DNA from: a virus
Virus record (IMG/VR): IMGVR_UViG_3300025118_000020
Span: 1-52,900 of that record
DNA length: 52,900 bases
Reading direction: 5' to 3' (one strand)
The position numbers and the translations under genes are program-made. Below are positions 16,554 through 24,640 of the stretch, in pieces. The notes under the pieces were generated by a model. It was not told where the DNA came from. It searched no databases and saw only the letters and a program-made list of their open reading frames with translations. The first letter of the stretch is position 1. The number at the start of each line of letters is the position of its first letter.

Positions 16554-16631
16554 CTCTTAACTCCAAGCCACGCTCACCGTGGCACGGACATACATCCGTT
16601 TCGGCATCGTCTAACAGGCTGTAGCTGCCAT
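16554..16631 (-). other. Structured leader of the protease gene
   Basis: The 78-base gap between the 102-residue membrane protein and the protease. On the minus strand two hairpins stand side by side: ACGGA/TCCGT with a 6-base loop (16584-16599) and GCCACG/CGTGGC with a 5-base loop (16567-16583). The ribosome site TTGGAG follows 2 bases later. No T-run follows, so it is not a normal terminator. Two tiny reading frames are present: 21 codons from an ATG overlapping the preceding stop, and 16 codons from 16607. Neither is convincing. Possibly a translational control element. Confidence 0.4.
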
Positions 16632-16940
16632 CTAATCATTACTTTTTCTTACCTCCAACCTAAAACCAAAATCGCTCAAAAACTGTGTCAACAGATATGT
16701 GGTCCCTGATGACAGGCAGCTTAAAATAAAGAAATTGGCCAAACTATAATCAAAGTTAAATAGTTCTGTGTAATCATTTATTCCAAACAAAAGCGAGCCA
16801 ACCCAAAAGCCAATGCACATTGGACAATGAAAAAAACCTTTCCACTTTTTTTTGGATGGTCGGAAGCGATCAAAGAGTTTGCTATAAACAAGAATTTGGG
16901 TTAAGCCAAACGCAGTTAAGACAAAGTAAATTAAATCCAT
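16632..16940 (-). CDS. Small membrane protein with CxxCxGFW motif
   Basis: A 102-residue predicted inner-membrane protein. Hydrophobic stretches lie at about 4-19, 43-55 and 67-86, separated by a basic loop (RFRPSKKKWKG). The motif CPMCIGFWVG (39-48) resembles the cysteine motif of small DUF1360-type membrane proteins that are seen in bacteria and phages and have no known reaction. It is encoded between head genes, in a place where T4 has small prohead genes, but a membrane protein is unexpected for a head part. It may anchor prohead assembly at the membrane, or be unrelated to it; both are guesses. Confidence 0.6.
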   Translation of the reverse strand: MDLIYFVLTAFGLTQILVYSKLFDRFRPSKKKWKGFFHCPMCIGFWVGSLLFGINDYTELFNFDYSLANFFILSCLSSGTTYLLTQFLSDFGFRLEVRKSND

Positions 16941-16947
16941 TACTCAC

Positions 16948-17514
16948 CTATTCGTATCTATAAATTGAGGAAATGCCATAGGGGCTATAAATATATCCAG
17001 GACGCACAGATCCCTTTTGTGTTGACTGGGGAACTTCGCCAAGCTCGGTAGTCTCGTCTTCATCCGGCTCAAGAAGGCCCTCTTCCCACTCTTCTTCAAC
17101 CTGATCGTCGAAATCTACAAATCTCTTTTCTTCTTCAATAAACTTACTGATTGTAAGAATGAGCAGTTGTAATACATCGACTTCTCCACTGCCAGGATAT
17201 GCTGCTTCCATCGAACCATATACATTGCCCCCCTGCACAGAATCCTGCCTAACAAGACCTTTTTCAAAAAGTGCCTTAAAAAACCTATCTTGAATATCAT
17301 AGATCTTATCAGTTATTCTAGTTTTGGGAAAGACAACAATTTTGCTATTTTTTGATGAAATCGAAATGTCTACATCCGGGTGATCAAAAATAAGAATGTC
17401 GCCATCAACTGTTTTTCTTATATTGAGCCGAACCGGGATAGGGTCGTGGGTCGTCGCTGCCTGTTGCTGCTCGACCTCCTCCTCGGTGTCACCTATTTTG
17501 ATAGTCAACGCCAT
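16948..17514 (-). CDS. Unknown protein of the portal-protease interval
   Basis: A 188-residue acidic protein with no recognised family. A beta-rich part (residues about 25-70, with RKTVDGDILIFDHPDVDISI) is followed by a helical part containing FFKALFEKGLVRQD. Next come a strongly acidic segment (EEEWEEGLLEPDEDETTE) and a Tyr-rich end (GYIYSPYGISSIYRYE). It lies between a helical protein and the small membrane protein, in the head assembly block, and 4 bases after the previous stop. A role in head assembly is suggested by place only. Confidence 0.5.
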   Translation of the reverse strand: MALTIKIGDTEEEVEQQQAATTHDPIPVRLNIRKTVDGDILIFDHPDVDISISSKNSKIVVFPKTRITDKIYDIQDRFFKALFEKGLVRQDSVQGGNVYGSMEAAYPGSGEVDVLQLLILTISKFIEEEKRFVDFDDQVEEEWEEGLLEPDEDETTELGEVPQSTQKGSVRPGYIYSPYGISSIYRYE

Positions 17515-17518
17515 TGCT

Positions 17519-18334
17519 TTAAATCTCGTTTACCAAGCTTTGAATTTTCAGGACTTTTTCAACCATTTCTTGGTTAACTTCTTGATTTTTAAAGTCTTCA
17601 ATAACAATAAGCACCTCTTTAACCTTTTTGGAAGTTTCTTCTTGTAACAGGACTTCATCTTTCTTTAGAAGACTCTCCACCAAGACTCTTAGGCGCCGAA
17701 TCTCCTCATTGAGAAAAACTTTAAGCTCAAGGCCATTATCAGAAAAAGAACCAATATATTTATTTAAAAGGTTCTTCTGTTCTTCCAAGAGATCACCACT
17801 ATATTGCTTATTAAACTTTTTAACAAAGGTTTGATAAACAATGTTATCAACTGTTGGCATATTATTCTTTATACTGTTTCGCCTGCCCGCAAGACCACGA
17901 ATGATTTTCGTCTCTAACAACACCTTTGTTTTAACTGGGACCTGATCATTAAAGATTTGCTGAAGCGAAGCTAAACTTTTATAGTTTGGGACGAAAATAG
18001 AATATGCGTCCTTTGAAAGAACCTGATTAATTGACTTAATCAAGTTACTCTGTTCAACAAACAGCTGACCCTTGTCTACTTTCAAAAAGGCTCTTTTTGC
18101 TTCGAACAGAATTCTTTCAGCTGTGGGGTAATCATACTTTTCTTCACCAATAACAGCATTATAGATTTCTAATTCTTCTCGTAGGGCCGAGCCCCCACAA
18201 AAGTGTTCCTTAATAACATCAATGATTTTTTTCTTCTTCTCGGCGTCTTTGTTAAGAACACTCTTTGTAAGATGTCTTACTAAAACTTCATACAAAAAAG
18301 CAGTGTTCCGCTTTTTATTGTGTCTGAGCTTCAT
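17519..18334 (-). CDS. Unknown helical protein encoded after the portal
   Basis: A 271-residue, almost entirely alpha-helical, Lys/Glu-rich protein. It begins with a basic patch (MKLRHNKKRNTAFLYEVLVR) and ends with a long coiled coil (about 195-270). It overlaps the portal 3' end by 20 bases; its ATG at 18334 follows GGAG within the portal gene. A promoter candidate lies at 18406-18414, also inside the portal gene. T4 has small core proteins (gp67, gp68) at this location, so a prohead core role is plausible, but there is no visible sequence match. Confidence 0.55.
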   Translation of the reverse strand: MKLRHNKKRNTAFLYEVLVRHLTKSVLNKDAEKKKKIIDVIKEHFCGGSALREELEIYNAVIGEEKYDYPTAERILFEAKRAFLKVDKGQLFVEQSNLIKSINQVLSKDAYSIFVPNYKSLASLQQIFNDQVPVKTKVLLETKIIRGLAGRRNSIKNNMPTVDNIVYQTFVKKFNKQYSGDLLEEQKNLLNKYIGSFSDNGLELKVFLNEEIRRLRVLVESLLKKDEVLLQEETSKKVKEVLIVIEDFKNQEVNQEMVEKVLKIQSLVNEI

Positions 18335-20327
18335 CTCTTTTCTCCATTTTAGAAATCAAATCTCTAATCTCTTTGTTTACTTCAAAAAGTATTTTTTCTT
18401 CATTATAAATAGTCTCTTGTTCTTCTGTTATACCCTTTGTCATCTGCTTGAGAGGTGAATAACCCGGGTAGAGTGTTCTGGGGGTTGATTTTGTTTTTTC
18501 GTTGCCCCATTTCGCTTTAATATTCTTCTTTCTCGGGCCCGTACTCTCGCGGCCATCACTTGTTACTGGTTTGTACCACTTGCCCTTTGATTTAGAGGTT
18601 GTAGTTTGCTCAGACCTCCCAAATGCGCCCTTCTTTTTAATTTTATGCCTTCCTTCTTCATCTCGCTTTGGTGGTTCGGCCAAGAGAAGATCATCGCCGG
18701 GAATTTCCTCCTCTTCACCCTCAAGGCCCTCAAGACCCTCAAGACCCTCTTCACCTTCGAGTTCTTCGCCACCAAGCTCTCCCTCAAGACCCTCTTCACC
18801 ACCAAGCTCTCCCTCAAGACCACCCTCTCCTGTCGCCCCGGCCAACGCTTCCGATGCCTCGTCAGCAGCAGCTTCAAGGGCGGCTTCGAGCTTGCGATCA
18901 TAGAACATTTCGCGCTGATTACGTAAGATTTCTTCATCTGAGAGATTAAAGATGTTTTTTGCAACCCACTGTCTACTAAAATAACCCTCTGTTGCGCCGG
19001 CGGCAATATCAAATTTAAGTTTCCAGTGTTCAAGCTCTTGCATTGCTGCAATTTTTGAAGGATTGTTAAGGGACAGGCTAAAAGAAATTAAATCTTTCGC
19101 CCTATAGCCAAGAATATATAAATGAATAATACCAACCTTCTCTAGCTCAGTTATAATCGATCTCTGCAATCTTTGAATCGTCCTTGCAAAGCGAATATCT
19201 TTTTGTGCCAAGGTTGTTTTGTCCTCTTCGCTCTCGGCGGAGTTCGAAAGATAAGATGCGGGAATCTTTAACGCTGAAAAGAGTTTATCTCTCAGGTATT
19301 TTACATCATCAACGTCCCCTGTCCAAGAACCCCCCGCAAGTGTTTCAATCCTTGAAGTATTGCCACCTCTCGTTGGAATATAATAATCTTCTTCAATACT
19401 CAGAGGATTATATCGTAAGTCAACACGGCCCGTGTCTTGGTTAACAACCTGATTTCGCTTCATCTGCGTAACAACTTTCTGCATGTATTGTTCAATTTCA
19501 TTTGGCGGAATGGCACCAACATCAATATAAAACACACGTCGTTCTGGGGATCTCACAATGCGATATGCCATCATCGCATCTTCAAGGAGGGTTAACTGTC
19601 GCCAGATTCTCCTTGCGGGGTCCAGGACCGAAGTTCCATACGGGGCGAATTTATCATTTCCTAAAATACGAAAATGAGCGACTTGCCAATTTTCAAAAGT
19701 CATCCCACCAGAGTTCCACTGGTACTGGACGTAGTTTGGGTTCGTTGGATCTTCGCCTTCGAGCCTCTCAATTTCGTGGGCTGGGAGGCCAATGGCATTT
19801 TTAACGCCGTGCTCCTCATCAATATCAAGATAAAGAAAGAAGTCCCCGAACTTGCACAAAGACCGACACCAGCCAAAAAGATTAAATTCAAGATTCAATA
19901 TATTTTCGTAAAGAGCATATAAAATTGATTTAAGCTCTTGGTTCGGGCACTCAATTTTAAGAAGGGGCTGCAACTCGCTCGATGTTGTCATCTCGTCGGC
20001 ATAAATATCCATTGCGCTCGCAATCTCAGGAGTGTACTCCATCTGATTAAAGTCCGCATATCTTTCAGAGCGGTTCTGAGTGGCAAGAATGTTTGCGTGA
20101 AGATGATCAAGTGGATTGTAGGTTGTTTTCTTAAACTGCTGTCCGCTCATAGAACGAAAGCGGTATTTATCCATCTTCCGTCTTGTCAAATCCCTCTCTG
20201 TCTGTGTACGATAATTTACTATCGGACCAGAAAATAACTTTGTTAATTTTTTAAAAAGTTCAGATTTTGAATTTCTTGGATTGTTGTCCCGATTTATTCT
20301 TCGCCTGTTGTTGTAATAGCCAGCCAT
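18315..20327 (-). CDS. gp20: Portal vertex protein gp20
   Basis: A 670-residue T4-type portal (T4 gp20 is 524). It forms the ring through which DNA enters. Recognisable parts are LDHLHANILATQNRSERYAD near 70-90 and EYTPEIASAMDIYADEMTTS. They are followed by GNDKFAPYGTSVLDPARRIW, ERRVFYIDVG, and DIRFARTIQRLQRSI with FDIAAGATEGYFSRQWV. The C-terminal 170 residues are extra: a Gly-Leu-Glu repeat (about 500-550) encoded by direct DNA repeats, then a basic region. The ATG at 20327 follows AAGGGAT, 3 bases after the terminase stop. Confidence 0.93.
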   Translation of the reverse strand: MAGYYNNRRRINRDNNPRNSKSELFKKLTKLFSGPIVNYRTQTERDLTRRKMDKYRFRSMSGQQFKKTTYNPLDHLHANILATQNRSERYADFNQMEYTPEIASAMDIYADEMTTSSELQPLLKIECPNQELKSILYALYENILNLEFNLFGWCRSLCKFGDFFLYLDIDEEHGVKNAIGLPAHEIERLEGEDPTNPNYVQYQWNSGGMTFENWQVAHFRILGNDKFAPYGTSVLDPARRIWRQLTLLEDAMMAYRIVRSPERRVFYIDVGAIPPNEIEQYMQKVVTQMKRNQVVNQDTGRVDLRYNPLSIEEDYYIPTRGGNTSRIETLAGGSWTGDVDDVKYLRDKLFSALKIPASYLSNSAESEEDKTTLAQKDIRFARTIQRLQRSIITELEKVGIIHLYILGYRAKDLISFSLSLNNPSKIAAMQELEHWKLKFDIAAGATEGYFSRQWVAKNIFNLSDEEILRNQREMFYDRKLEAALEAAADEASEALAGATGEGGLEGELGGEEGLEGELGGEELEGEEGLEGLEGLEGEEEEIPGDDLLLAEPPKRDEEGRHKIKKKGAFGRSEQTTTSKSKGKWYKPVTSDGRESTGPRKKNIKAKWGNEKTKSTPRTLYPGYSPLKQMTKGITEEQETIYNEEKILFEVNKEIRDLISKMEKRDEAQTQ
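18406..18414 (-). promoter_or_regulatory. Late-promoter candidate inside the portal gene, GACTATTTA
   Basis: Minus-strand GAGACTATTTATAATG, 71 bases before the start of the gene at 17519-18334. The CTATTTA core is intact, but the copy lies within coding sequence and farther from the start than the others, so chance is a real alternative. Confidence 0.3.
18716..18830 (-). repeat. Direct repeats coding the Gly-Leu-Glu tail of the portal
   Basis: Tandem and near-tandem copies of CCCTCAAGACCCTCTTCACC (plus strand) with CACCAAGCTCT appear in this stretch. The clearest 30-base unit is 18781-18810, partly repeated on both sides. In the portal frame they code the motif GLEGELGGEE and variants. Slippage between the copies would change length by whole codons, so the repeat can expand or shrink without breaking the frame. 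Confidence 0.7.
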
Positions 20328-20330
20328 TTT

Positions 20331-21908
20331 TTATCCCTTGTAAAGCCAAAAAAACTCTTTTACTTGTTTTTGGTGTTCACTCATACTATCAGATATTTGA
20401 GTAGATTTATAGCCTTTCTGGCCCGGAATCGTCGCATTAAATGTTGAATTTGACTTGAATACTGATCGAAGAGTCGCTTTTGAATACTCGATCTCTTGTT
20501 TATTAGCAACCAATGCAGTATCCCTCACCCAACAACCAATTGCGCAAGACATAATTAAGTCGTCATGATAACTTCTTTGTGCCTGCGGTTTTCCATTGTT
20601 CCAAATGAACGTTGTCATCTCGCTCAACATTCGTTTAGAATATATGGTAATTAGTTGGTTTCTAACGAATTCTTCAAGTTTAGCGATGATAAGAGGTCTT
20701 GTTTTGTTTGTGGTTGAGAAGCCAGCCACTGCACTGTTATTGTTTTGTGCAGAGATTGGGTCTATGAATTCATGAGTGGATTTAACAGAATAATAAATAT
20801 TTGGATATTCCTTGTCTCGCAGCTTTTCCAAGACGGCAAATCCAACAGAATTGTTTTCTACGACCATCAGGCAGTTCCCATACTCTTTGCCCGTGTTATA
20901 AAGTATTTCACTAAAAAAGTCTAATGTGATCTTCCCATGATATTCGGCTACGATCTCCATCGTTTCTAATTTAAAAACAAGAAAAGCAGAATAGTCATTA
21001 GCGTCACCTCTCGCAACATCTGCGGAAATCATATAAGAATTAGTTGATTGGTGTTCTTCCCAGATCCAAAGATTTCTATCCACCCCCGTTCTATATTTTG
21101 GATCTTGGACCCTATCGCGGACGCGGTCAATATCATCCGCATGGAAGACTGTCTCACCGGAAGTATTGAAATTACACTCTAATTCCTGTGCAATTTGCCT
21201 GCGAGACATATTTCTAGTTTCTTTATCATACCACGCTTTGTCGCGGTCAGGGTGAGCATCCCACTTGAGCATCGTGGGATAAAAATCATTCTCCCCGGCT
21301 TCCGATTCGGCATATGCTTTATGAAACCAATTGCCAACACCATTCGGAGTTGAAAGAGCTATACATCGACCGCCAGTAGAAAGAGTTGGATATAGACCAG
21401 TCCACAACTCACTCATATTTTCAACGTGCGCGGCCTCATCGACAATTAAAAGAGACAACGCTTCTGAGCGACCGGCATCGCCGCTGGTGGAGATTGCTTT
21501 TATCTGGGAGCCGTTCGAAAGCTCAAAACTTGCCCGGTTATCCACGGAGATATCTGCGACGCGAATCCAATTAGGTAAATTTTTCATTATGGCTTTCACT
21601 TTCTTGACCAAGTTGGATGCGGTGCCAAACTTGGTTGCCATAACAATAATATTTTTATCACGGTAGAACAACATCAACCACGCAGCATAAGCAGCGGTGA
21701 TTGTTGAAATGCCGAGCTGTCGCGCTTTCAAGATAACATTAAAGCGGTAATCGTTAAAATCGCCTAACAGTTGTGCTTGAAAATCGTAAGTTTTAAATGG
21801 AATCAGTCCCTCAATGGGGTGAGAGATCTTTACATAATTATTTACAAAATAATCAGGGTTCTTTCCGGACTTAAGTATTTCTGCGACAATTTCTTTTTTT
21901 GTGAGCAT
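20331..21908 (-). CDS. gp17: Terminase large subunit gp17
   Basis: A 525-residue DNA-packaging motor (T4 gp17 is 610). The ATPase part shows the Walker A-type loop LKARQLGIST (60-69), Walker B LLIVDEAA (153-160) and the coupling motif ALSTPNG (184-190). The nuclease part shows the acidic set: ISADVARGD with Asp297, VVENNSVG with Glu351, and YHDDLIM with Asp449/450. All key residues are present, so it should be active. It is directly before the portal gene. No small terminase (gp16) is recognisable; the two unknown genes just upstream are candidates by position. The ATG at 21908 has a weak ribosome site. Confidence 0.96.
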   Translation of the reverse strand: MLTKKEIVAEILKSGKNPDYFVNNYVKISHPIEGLIPFKTYDFQAQLLGDFNDYRFNVILKARQLGISTITAAYAAWLMLFYRDKNIIVMATKFGTASNLVKKVKAIMKNLPNWIRVADISVDNRASFELSNGSQIKAISTSGDAGRSEALSLLIVDEAAHVENMSELWTGLYPTLSTGGRCIALSTPNGVGNWFHKAYAESEAGENDFYPTMLKWDAHPDRDKAWYDKETRNMSRRQIAQELECNFNTSGETVFHADDIDRVRDRVQDPKYRTGVDRNLWIWEEHQSTNSYMISADVARGDANDYSAFLVFKLETMEIVAEYHGKITLDFFSEILYNTGKEYGNCLMVVENNSVGFAVLEKLRDKEYPNIYYSVKSTHEFIDPISAQNNNSAVAGFSTTNKTRPLIIAKLEEFVRNQLITIYSKRMLSEMTTFIWNNGKPQAQRSYHDDLIMSCAIGCWVRDTALVANKQEIEYSKATLRSVFKSNSTFNATIPGQKGYKSTQISDSMSEHQKQVKEFFWLYKG

Positions 21909-21914
21909 GCCATT

Positions 21915-22325
21915 TTAATCCAAGTCCATATAATTGGGGTGTTCACGATCTTGAGGCATATAAGAAGCGAGGTTTATGCCAATCTTCTCTTTAACCTCGT
22001 CGAAAACCAGAAGAAGAATTTCTTCAACTTGCTCGTCAGTAAGTCTGCCACCAATACCGCCGGGTCCCTGTGTCGCCTTATTCCCAAAAAATCTTATAAT
22101 TTTACGAATCTTCTTTTCATCATAGATGGACAGCATTTCCATCAGTGTGGCTTTCATAATTTGTTCGTAGATGTTTTCTATTGGAAGGGCATCGGGCCGG
22201 TTCGCCAGTTCGTTATCAAAGGGGTGGATGGTCATCCCCGGTTGGCCTGGGGAAAAGTTTTCATTGATCGCCCGCTTTATTTCTTTTCTGACGAGGTTCT
22301 CTAAGCTACTTTTATTTATTTTCAT
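21915..22325 (-). CDS. Small helical protein upstream of terminase
   Basis: A 136-residue helical protein of unknown function. I start at the ATG at 22325, which overlaps the previous stop as ATGA; a reading from 22340 would only add five residues of the overlap. The N-terminal helix MKINKSSLENLVRKEIKRAI resembles those of 15544-15954 and 27551-27706. A central helix (YEQIMKATLMEMLSIYDEKK) and an acidic C-terminal helix follow. It could be the missing small terminase by position, but no helix-turn-helix is evident. Confidence 0.55.
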   Translation of the reverse strand: MKINKSSLENLVRKEIKRAINENFSPGQPGMTIHPFDNELANRPDALPIENIYEQIMKATLMEMLSIYDEKKIRKIIRFFGNKATQGPGGIGGRLTDEQVEEILLLVFDEVKEKIGINLASYMPQDREHPNYMDLD

Positions 22326-22888
22326 CGTTTCAGATTCCAAGGCATAAAGGTGGGCGGCTCTTTATCCTTCGAGGTATCATTCTTCGGCCTCTTGGTGGTG
22401 TCCTGCTCCAACCAATCTTTAAAATTCTTTTCGAGCCTGTCCTCGGATGGTTCTTTTACACCCCCGACATCCTTAATTCCACCAATCTTAAAATATTGAT
22501 GAGCCATGACCCAGCAACGAATACGATTCATATATTCCATTCTTGCTTCCAACTCACTATCCTTTGTCAGGGTGAGGGTATTTCCTGTAATACGTTTATA
22601 TTCTTTTTTAAGAAACTTGGCAATGTCAGCAATCATCTGCTCAATCTCACCTTCGAGCTTGTCGCCCTTTACGTCCCTGATATTGATTTCAGAATGATAA
22701 TGGATACAAAGAAGCGGCCCATAAAACCTCACGCTGAATCCGTCCATCACTCGCTTATCGAGAATAGGGTTTCCTTCCTCTCTCTTCAAACCAACCTTAA
22801 TCGGTTCGCCTTTGTCGTCGAGGGCTCCATCATAAACATTTGCGGCTGCTTGCGCGATGCCATTAATAATTTCAAGTGTTGTTGACAT
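22322..22888 (-). CDS. Unknown structural-type protein near terminase
   Basis: A 188-residue protein. The ATG at 22888 (MSTTLEIINGIAQAA) follows AAGGAG at good spacing and lies 2 bases after the zinc-ribbon gene's stop; the longer reading from 22993 overlaps that gene and is rejected. Residues about 55-75 contain a strand-rich piece (SVRFYGPLLCIHYHSEINI), followed by helices with basic patches (AKFLKKEYKRITG) and a Lys/Pro-rich end (PPTFMPWNLKR). No family is recognised. It belongs to a coupled run (zinc ribbon, this gene, 22325, terminase), so a packaging or head role is a fair guess. Confidence 0.55.
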   Translation of the reverse strand: MSTTLEIINGIAQAAANVYDGALDDKGEPIKVGLKREEGNPILDKRVMDGFSVRFYGPLLCIHYHSEINIRDVKGDKLEGEIEQMIADIAKFLKKEYKRITGNTLTLTKDSELEARMEYMNRIRCWVMAHQYFKIGGIKDVGGVKEPSEDRLEKNFKDWLEQDTTKRPKNDTSKDKEPPTFMPWNLKR

Positions 22889-22890
22889 TT

Positions 22891-23295
22891 TTACCAAATT
22901 CTCCTTGAAGCATCTTGCTTCTCCGGGCGCCAGCCCGATTCCCAACGTTCTTCTCTGCCCTCGACCCATTGAATGTAGCAAGTATAGCAACATTCAAATT
23001 TATTCATATAGAGATCGTCTTTCATCTCAAAAGAATAAGTCTCGCAGACAGGACAAGCCCGTTTCGAATCCTTATTAAGTAGTTTTTTAGATATAAAAAA
23101 GCCATTAACTTCTATCTTGTCTTTGGCCTCACTTATTTTGCGTTGCTTTTGCTGGATTTTCTTTATTTGTTCAAGGTATTCTTTTTCTTTTTCCTCGGAC
23201 CAATTGGCCTTTGGGTTTTGGATTGCCTCTTCGCCATACTTGTCTCCGATGGCTTGTTCGACTTTGGCGATAAAATTGTAATCTTTTTCAGTCAT
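22891..23295 (-). CDS. Zinc-ribbon protein
   Basis: A 134-residue protein with a helical N-terminal half (Lys/Glu/Gln-rich, about 30-60) and a zinc ribbon made of CPVC (81-84) and CYTC (103-106), with an additional Cys102. The end is rich in Trp and Arg (YIQWVEGREERWESGWRPE). Such ribbons bind nucleic acid or protein; the target is unknown. It starts the coupled run leading to terminase. The start at 23295 has a weak ribosome site. Confidence 0.6.
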   Translation of the reverse strand: MTEKDYNFIAKVEQAIGDKYGEEAIQNPKANWSEEKEKEYLEQIKKIQQKQRKISEAKDKIEVNGFFISKKLLNKDSKRACPVCETYSFEMKDDLYMNKFECCYTCYIQWVEGREERWESGWRPEKQDASRRIW

Positions 23296-23298
23296 TAT

Positions 23299-24153
23299 TT
23301 ATGATCCGTCGCTCAACTCCAAAAAGTGACATTCATAAATTTCAAGCTCGTGTTCTTCGCCTGATGTGTAATCGGCCTGAAACTCTGGGCGCCAGCCGGA
23401 GGCGTAGGGCGAAGTGCCAGAGTTCCTGTCGTCGAAGATGCGTCCCGAGACCTCGTCAGGGTAGGGGATCTCCTGTACTATGTTAAGTGAAGTTGCGCTC
23501 GTCTCATTGTAAACCCACCAGATCCATTTTTTGGTGCTTAAATCTATGGTGCCATTACCACCGACCGCAAATATAGTTTTACCAAGCGTTGCGCTGGAAC
23601 AGAAATCAATCGTCCCGTGTCGTGCCTCGCCGCCCGTATAACCCCTGATCCCGTCTGCTTGCGTGCCCGCCGTCACTTTAACTTCGGCAACAGCTAGTTG
23701 GATGTTGGGTCCCGTATAACCCGAGGTCCAAAAATCAATCTCTGCTCGACCAGGGTGAGCTGCGCCGCTGTTTAAGATCAGTGGGCTGCCTGCCCCGGTC
23801 TTGGTTACGGTTCCGGCCCCGGACGTATTAGATGTAATCCAACCTCGATCCGTGACGGCAGTGACGTTGGCATCGGCAAGAAGAATGGCGGATTTTTTTC
23901 CGGCGGTATGAGAAAGATACCCTACAATTTGGCCATACAGGTGAGCCGGCACCCATACGGGCCGACCCACAGTAGCATCTAAATAAGCACGCCACGCTTC
24001 GCCGGCGTCGGCTGTTTCTGCCCAATCCCCGGTTGTTACGCCTGTGCGGGGTAATGAACTATAATTTGCATAAGATTGAGCACCTGCCGAGACAACATTG
24101 ATAAACGACTTCAAATTCGAAGCACCGGTTGTCATTATTTTTTTTATACCCAT
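23299..24153 (-). CDS. Fibre- or adhesin-like structural protein
   Basis: A 284-residue protein rich in Gly, Ser, Thr, Ala and Trp with a beta-strand pattern throughout. Regions around residues 120-220 (GRAEIDFWTSGYTGPNIQLA, KWIWWVYNETS) suggest a jelly-roll, sugar-binding type fold. It sits in a block where fibre-like and membrane proteins alternate. The ATG at 24153 follows GTGAGGAG. No catalytic motif is visible. Tail fibre tip, head fibre or decoration are all possible; host recognition is the inferred role. Confidence 0.45.
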   Translation of the reverse strand: MGIKKIMTTGASNLKSFINVVSAGAQSYANYSSLPRTGVTTGDWAETADAGEAWRAYLDATVGRPVWVPAHLYGQIVGYLSHTAGKKSAILLADANVTAVTDRGWITSNTSGAGTVTKTGAGSPLILNSGAAHPGRAEIDFWTSGYTGPNIQLAVAEVKVTAGTQADGIRGYTGGEARHGTIDFCSSATLGKTIFAVGGNGTIDLSTKKWIWWVYNETSATSLNIVQEIPYPDEVSGRIFDDRNSGTSPYASGWRPEFQADYTSGEEHELEIYECHFLELSDGS

Positions 24154-24165
24154 TTTTTATTCTCC

Positions 24166-24627
24166 TCACTTACCAAGTGCATCCGATGCCGCATATAGGA
24201 CTCCAAGACAGAGCACGACACCAGATAAAAAACCCCCAGCATACCACCAGATTGAATAGTCTTTCTTATCAATCGCAATTTCTCTTAAAACCTGAATCTC
24301 ATTATCCTTAATTTCAAGTATGTTATCATATTTAAATTGCAAGCTATCAAAGCTTGCCTGTAAGCTGTCATATTTAAGTCCCCACTCTGCGTCTTTCTTC
24401 TTACCTAAATAGTCTAGTTCAAGCTTGAAGCGCTCGGAATCTATTTCCATTTTTGCCATCATCTGTGCGAAAGCATACGGATCTAAGAGGAGGCCGTCAA
24501 ACGGGGCAATATCTCCTCTTTTAAGATTGGTGATTTCGGGTTTAGATTGTGGGTCTTGTTGGGCTAAGATTGCCGTGGGTGCGAGTATGATTGTGATGGA
24601 AAGAAGTATCGAGATTAATTGTTTCAT
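24166..24627 (-). CDS. Exported coiled-coil protein with C-terminal membrane anchor (lysis-type)
   Basis: A 153-residue protein. Residues 1-22 are a clear signal peptide (ISILLSITIILAPTAILAQ). A segment RGDIAPFDGLLLDPYAFA (about 38-55) follows, of a type I associate with phage envelope/lysis proteins. Residues 60-120 form a coiled coil, and 126-147 a membrane segment (WWYAGGFLSGVVLCLGVLYA). This suggests a periplasmic rod tethered to the inner membrane, as in spanin-like lysis proteins. The ATG at 24627 follows ATGAGGA. The lysis role is inferred. Confidence 0.55.
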   Translation of the reverse strand: MKQLISILLSITIILAPTAILAQQDPQSKPEITNLKRGDIAPFDGLLLDPYAFAQMMAKMEIDSERFKLELDYLGKKKDAEWGLKYDSLQASFDSLQFKYDNILEIKDNEIQVLREIAIDKKDYSIWWYAGGFLSGVVLCLGVLYAASDALGK

Positions 24628-24640
24628 TTTTCCTCATTGG

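Noticed and set aside
16757-16765. Exact TAAATAGTT (minus AACTATTTA) inside the membrane-protein gene
   Set aside because: It is 203 bases from the next start and codes LFN in frame; likely chance, though an internal promoter cannot be excluded.
18716-18830. CRISPR-like repeats in the portal tail
   Set aside because: Units are in frame, imperfect, adjacent without unique spacers, and code a Gly-Leu-Glu repeat.
18502-18949. Overlapping frames of 93-162 codons on both strands at the portal C-terminus
   Set aside because: They result from the repetitive codons of the portal tail and have low-complexity products.
22889-22993. A 35-codon extension of the gene at 22322-22888
   Set aside because: It lies in the zinc-ribbon gene, while the ATG at 22888 has an AAGGAG site.
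24405-24414. CTATTTA-like word inside the exported coiled-coil gene
   Set aside because: It is mid-gene with no start nearby; its bases are explained by coding for LDYLG.
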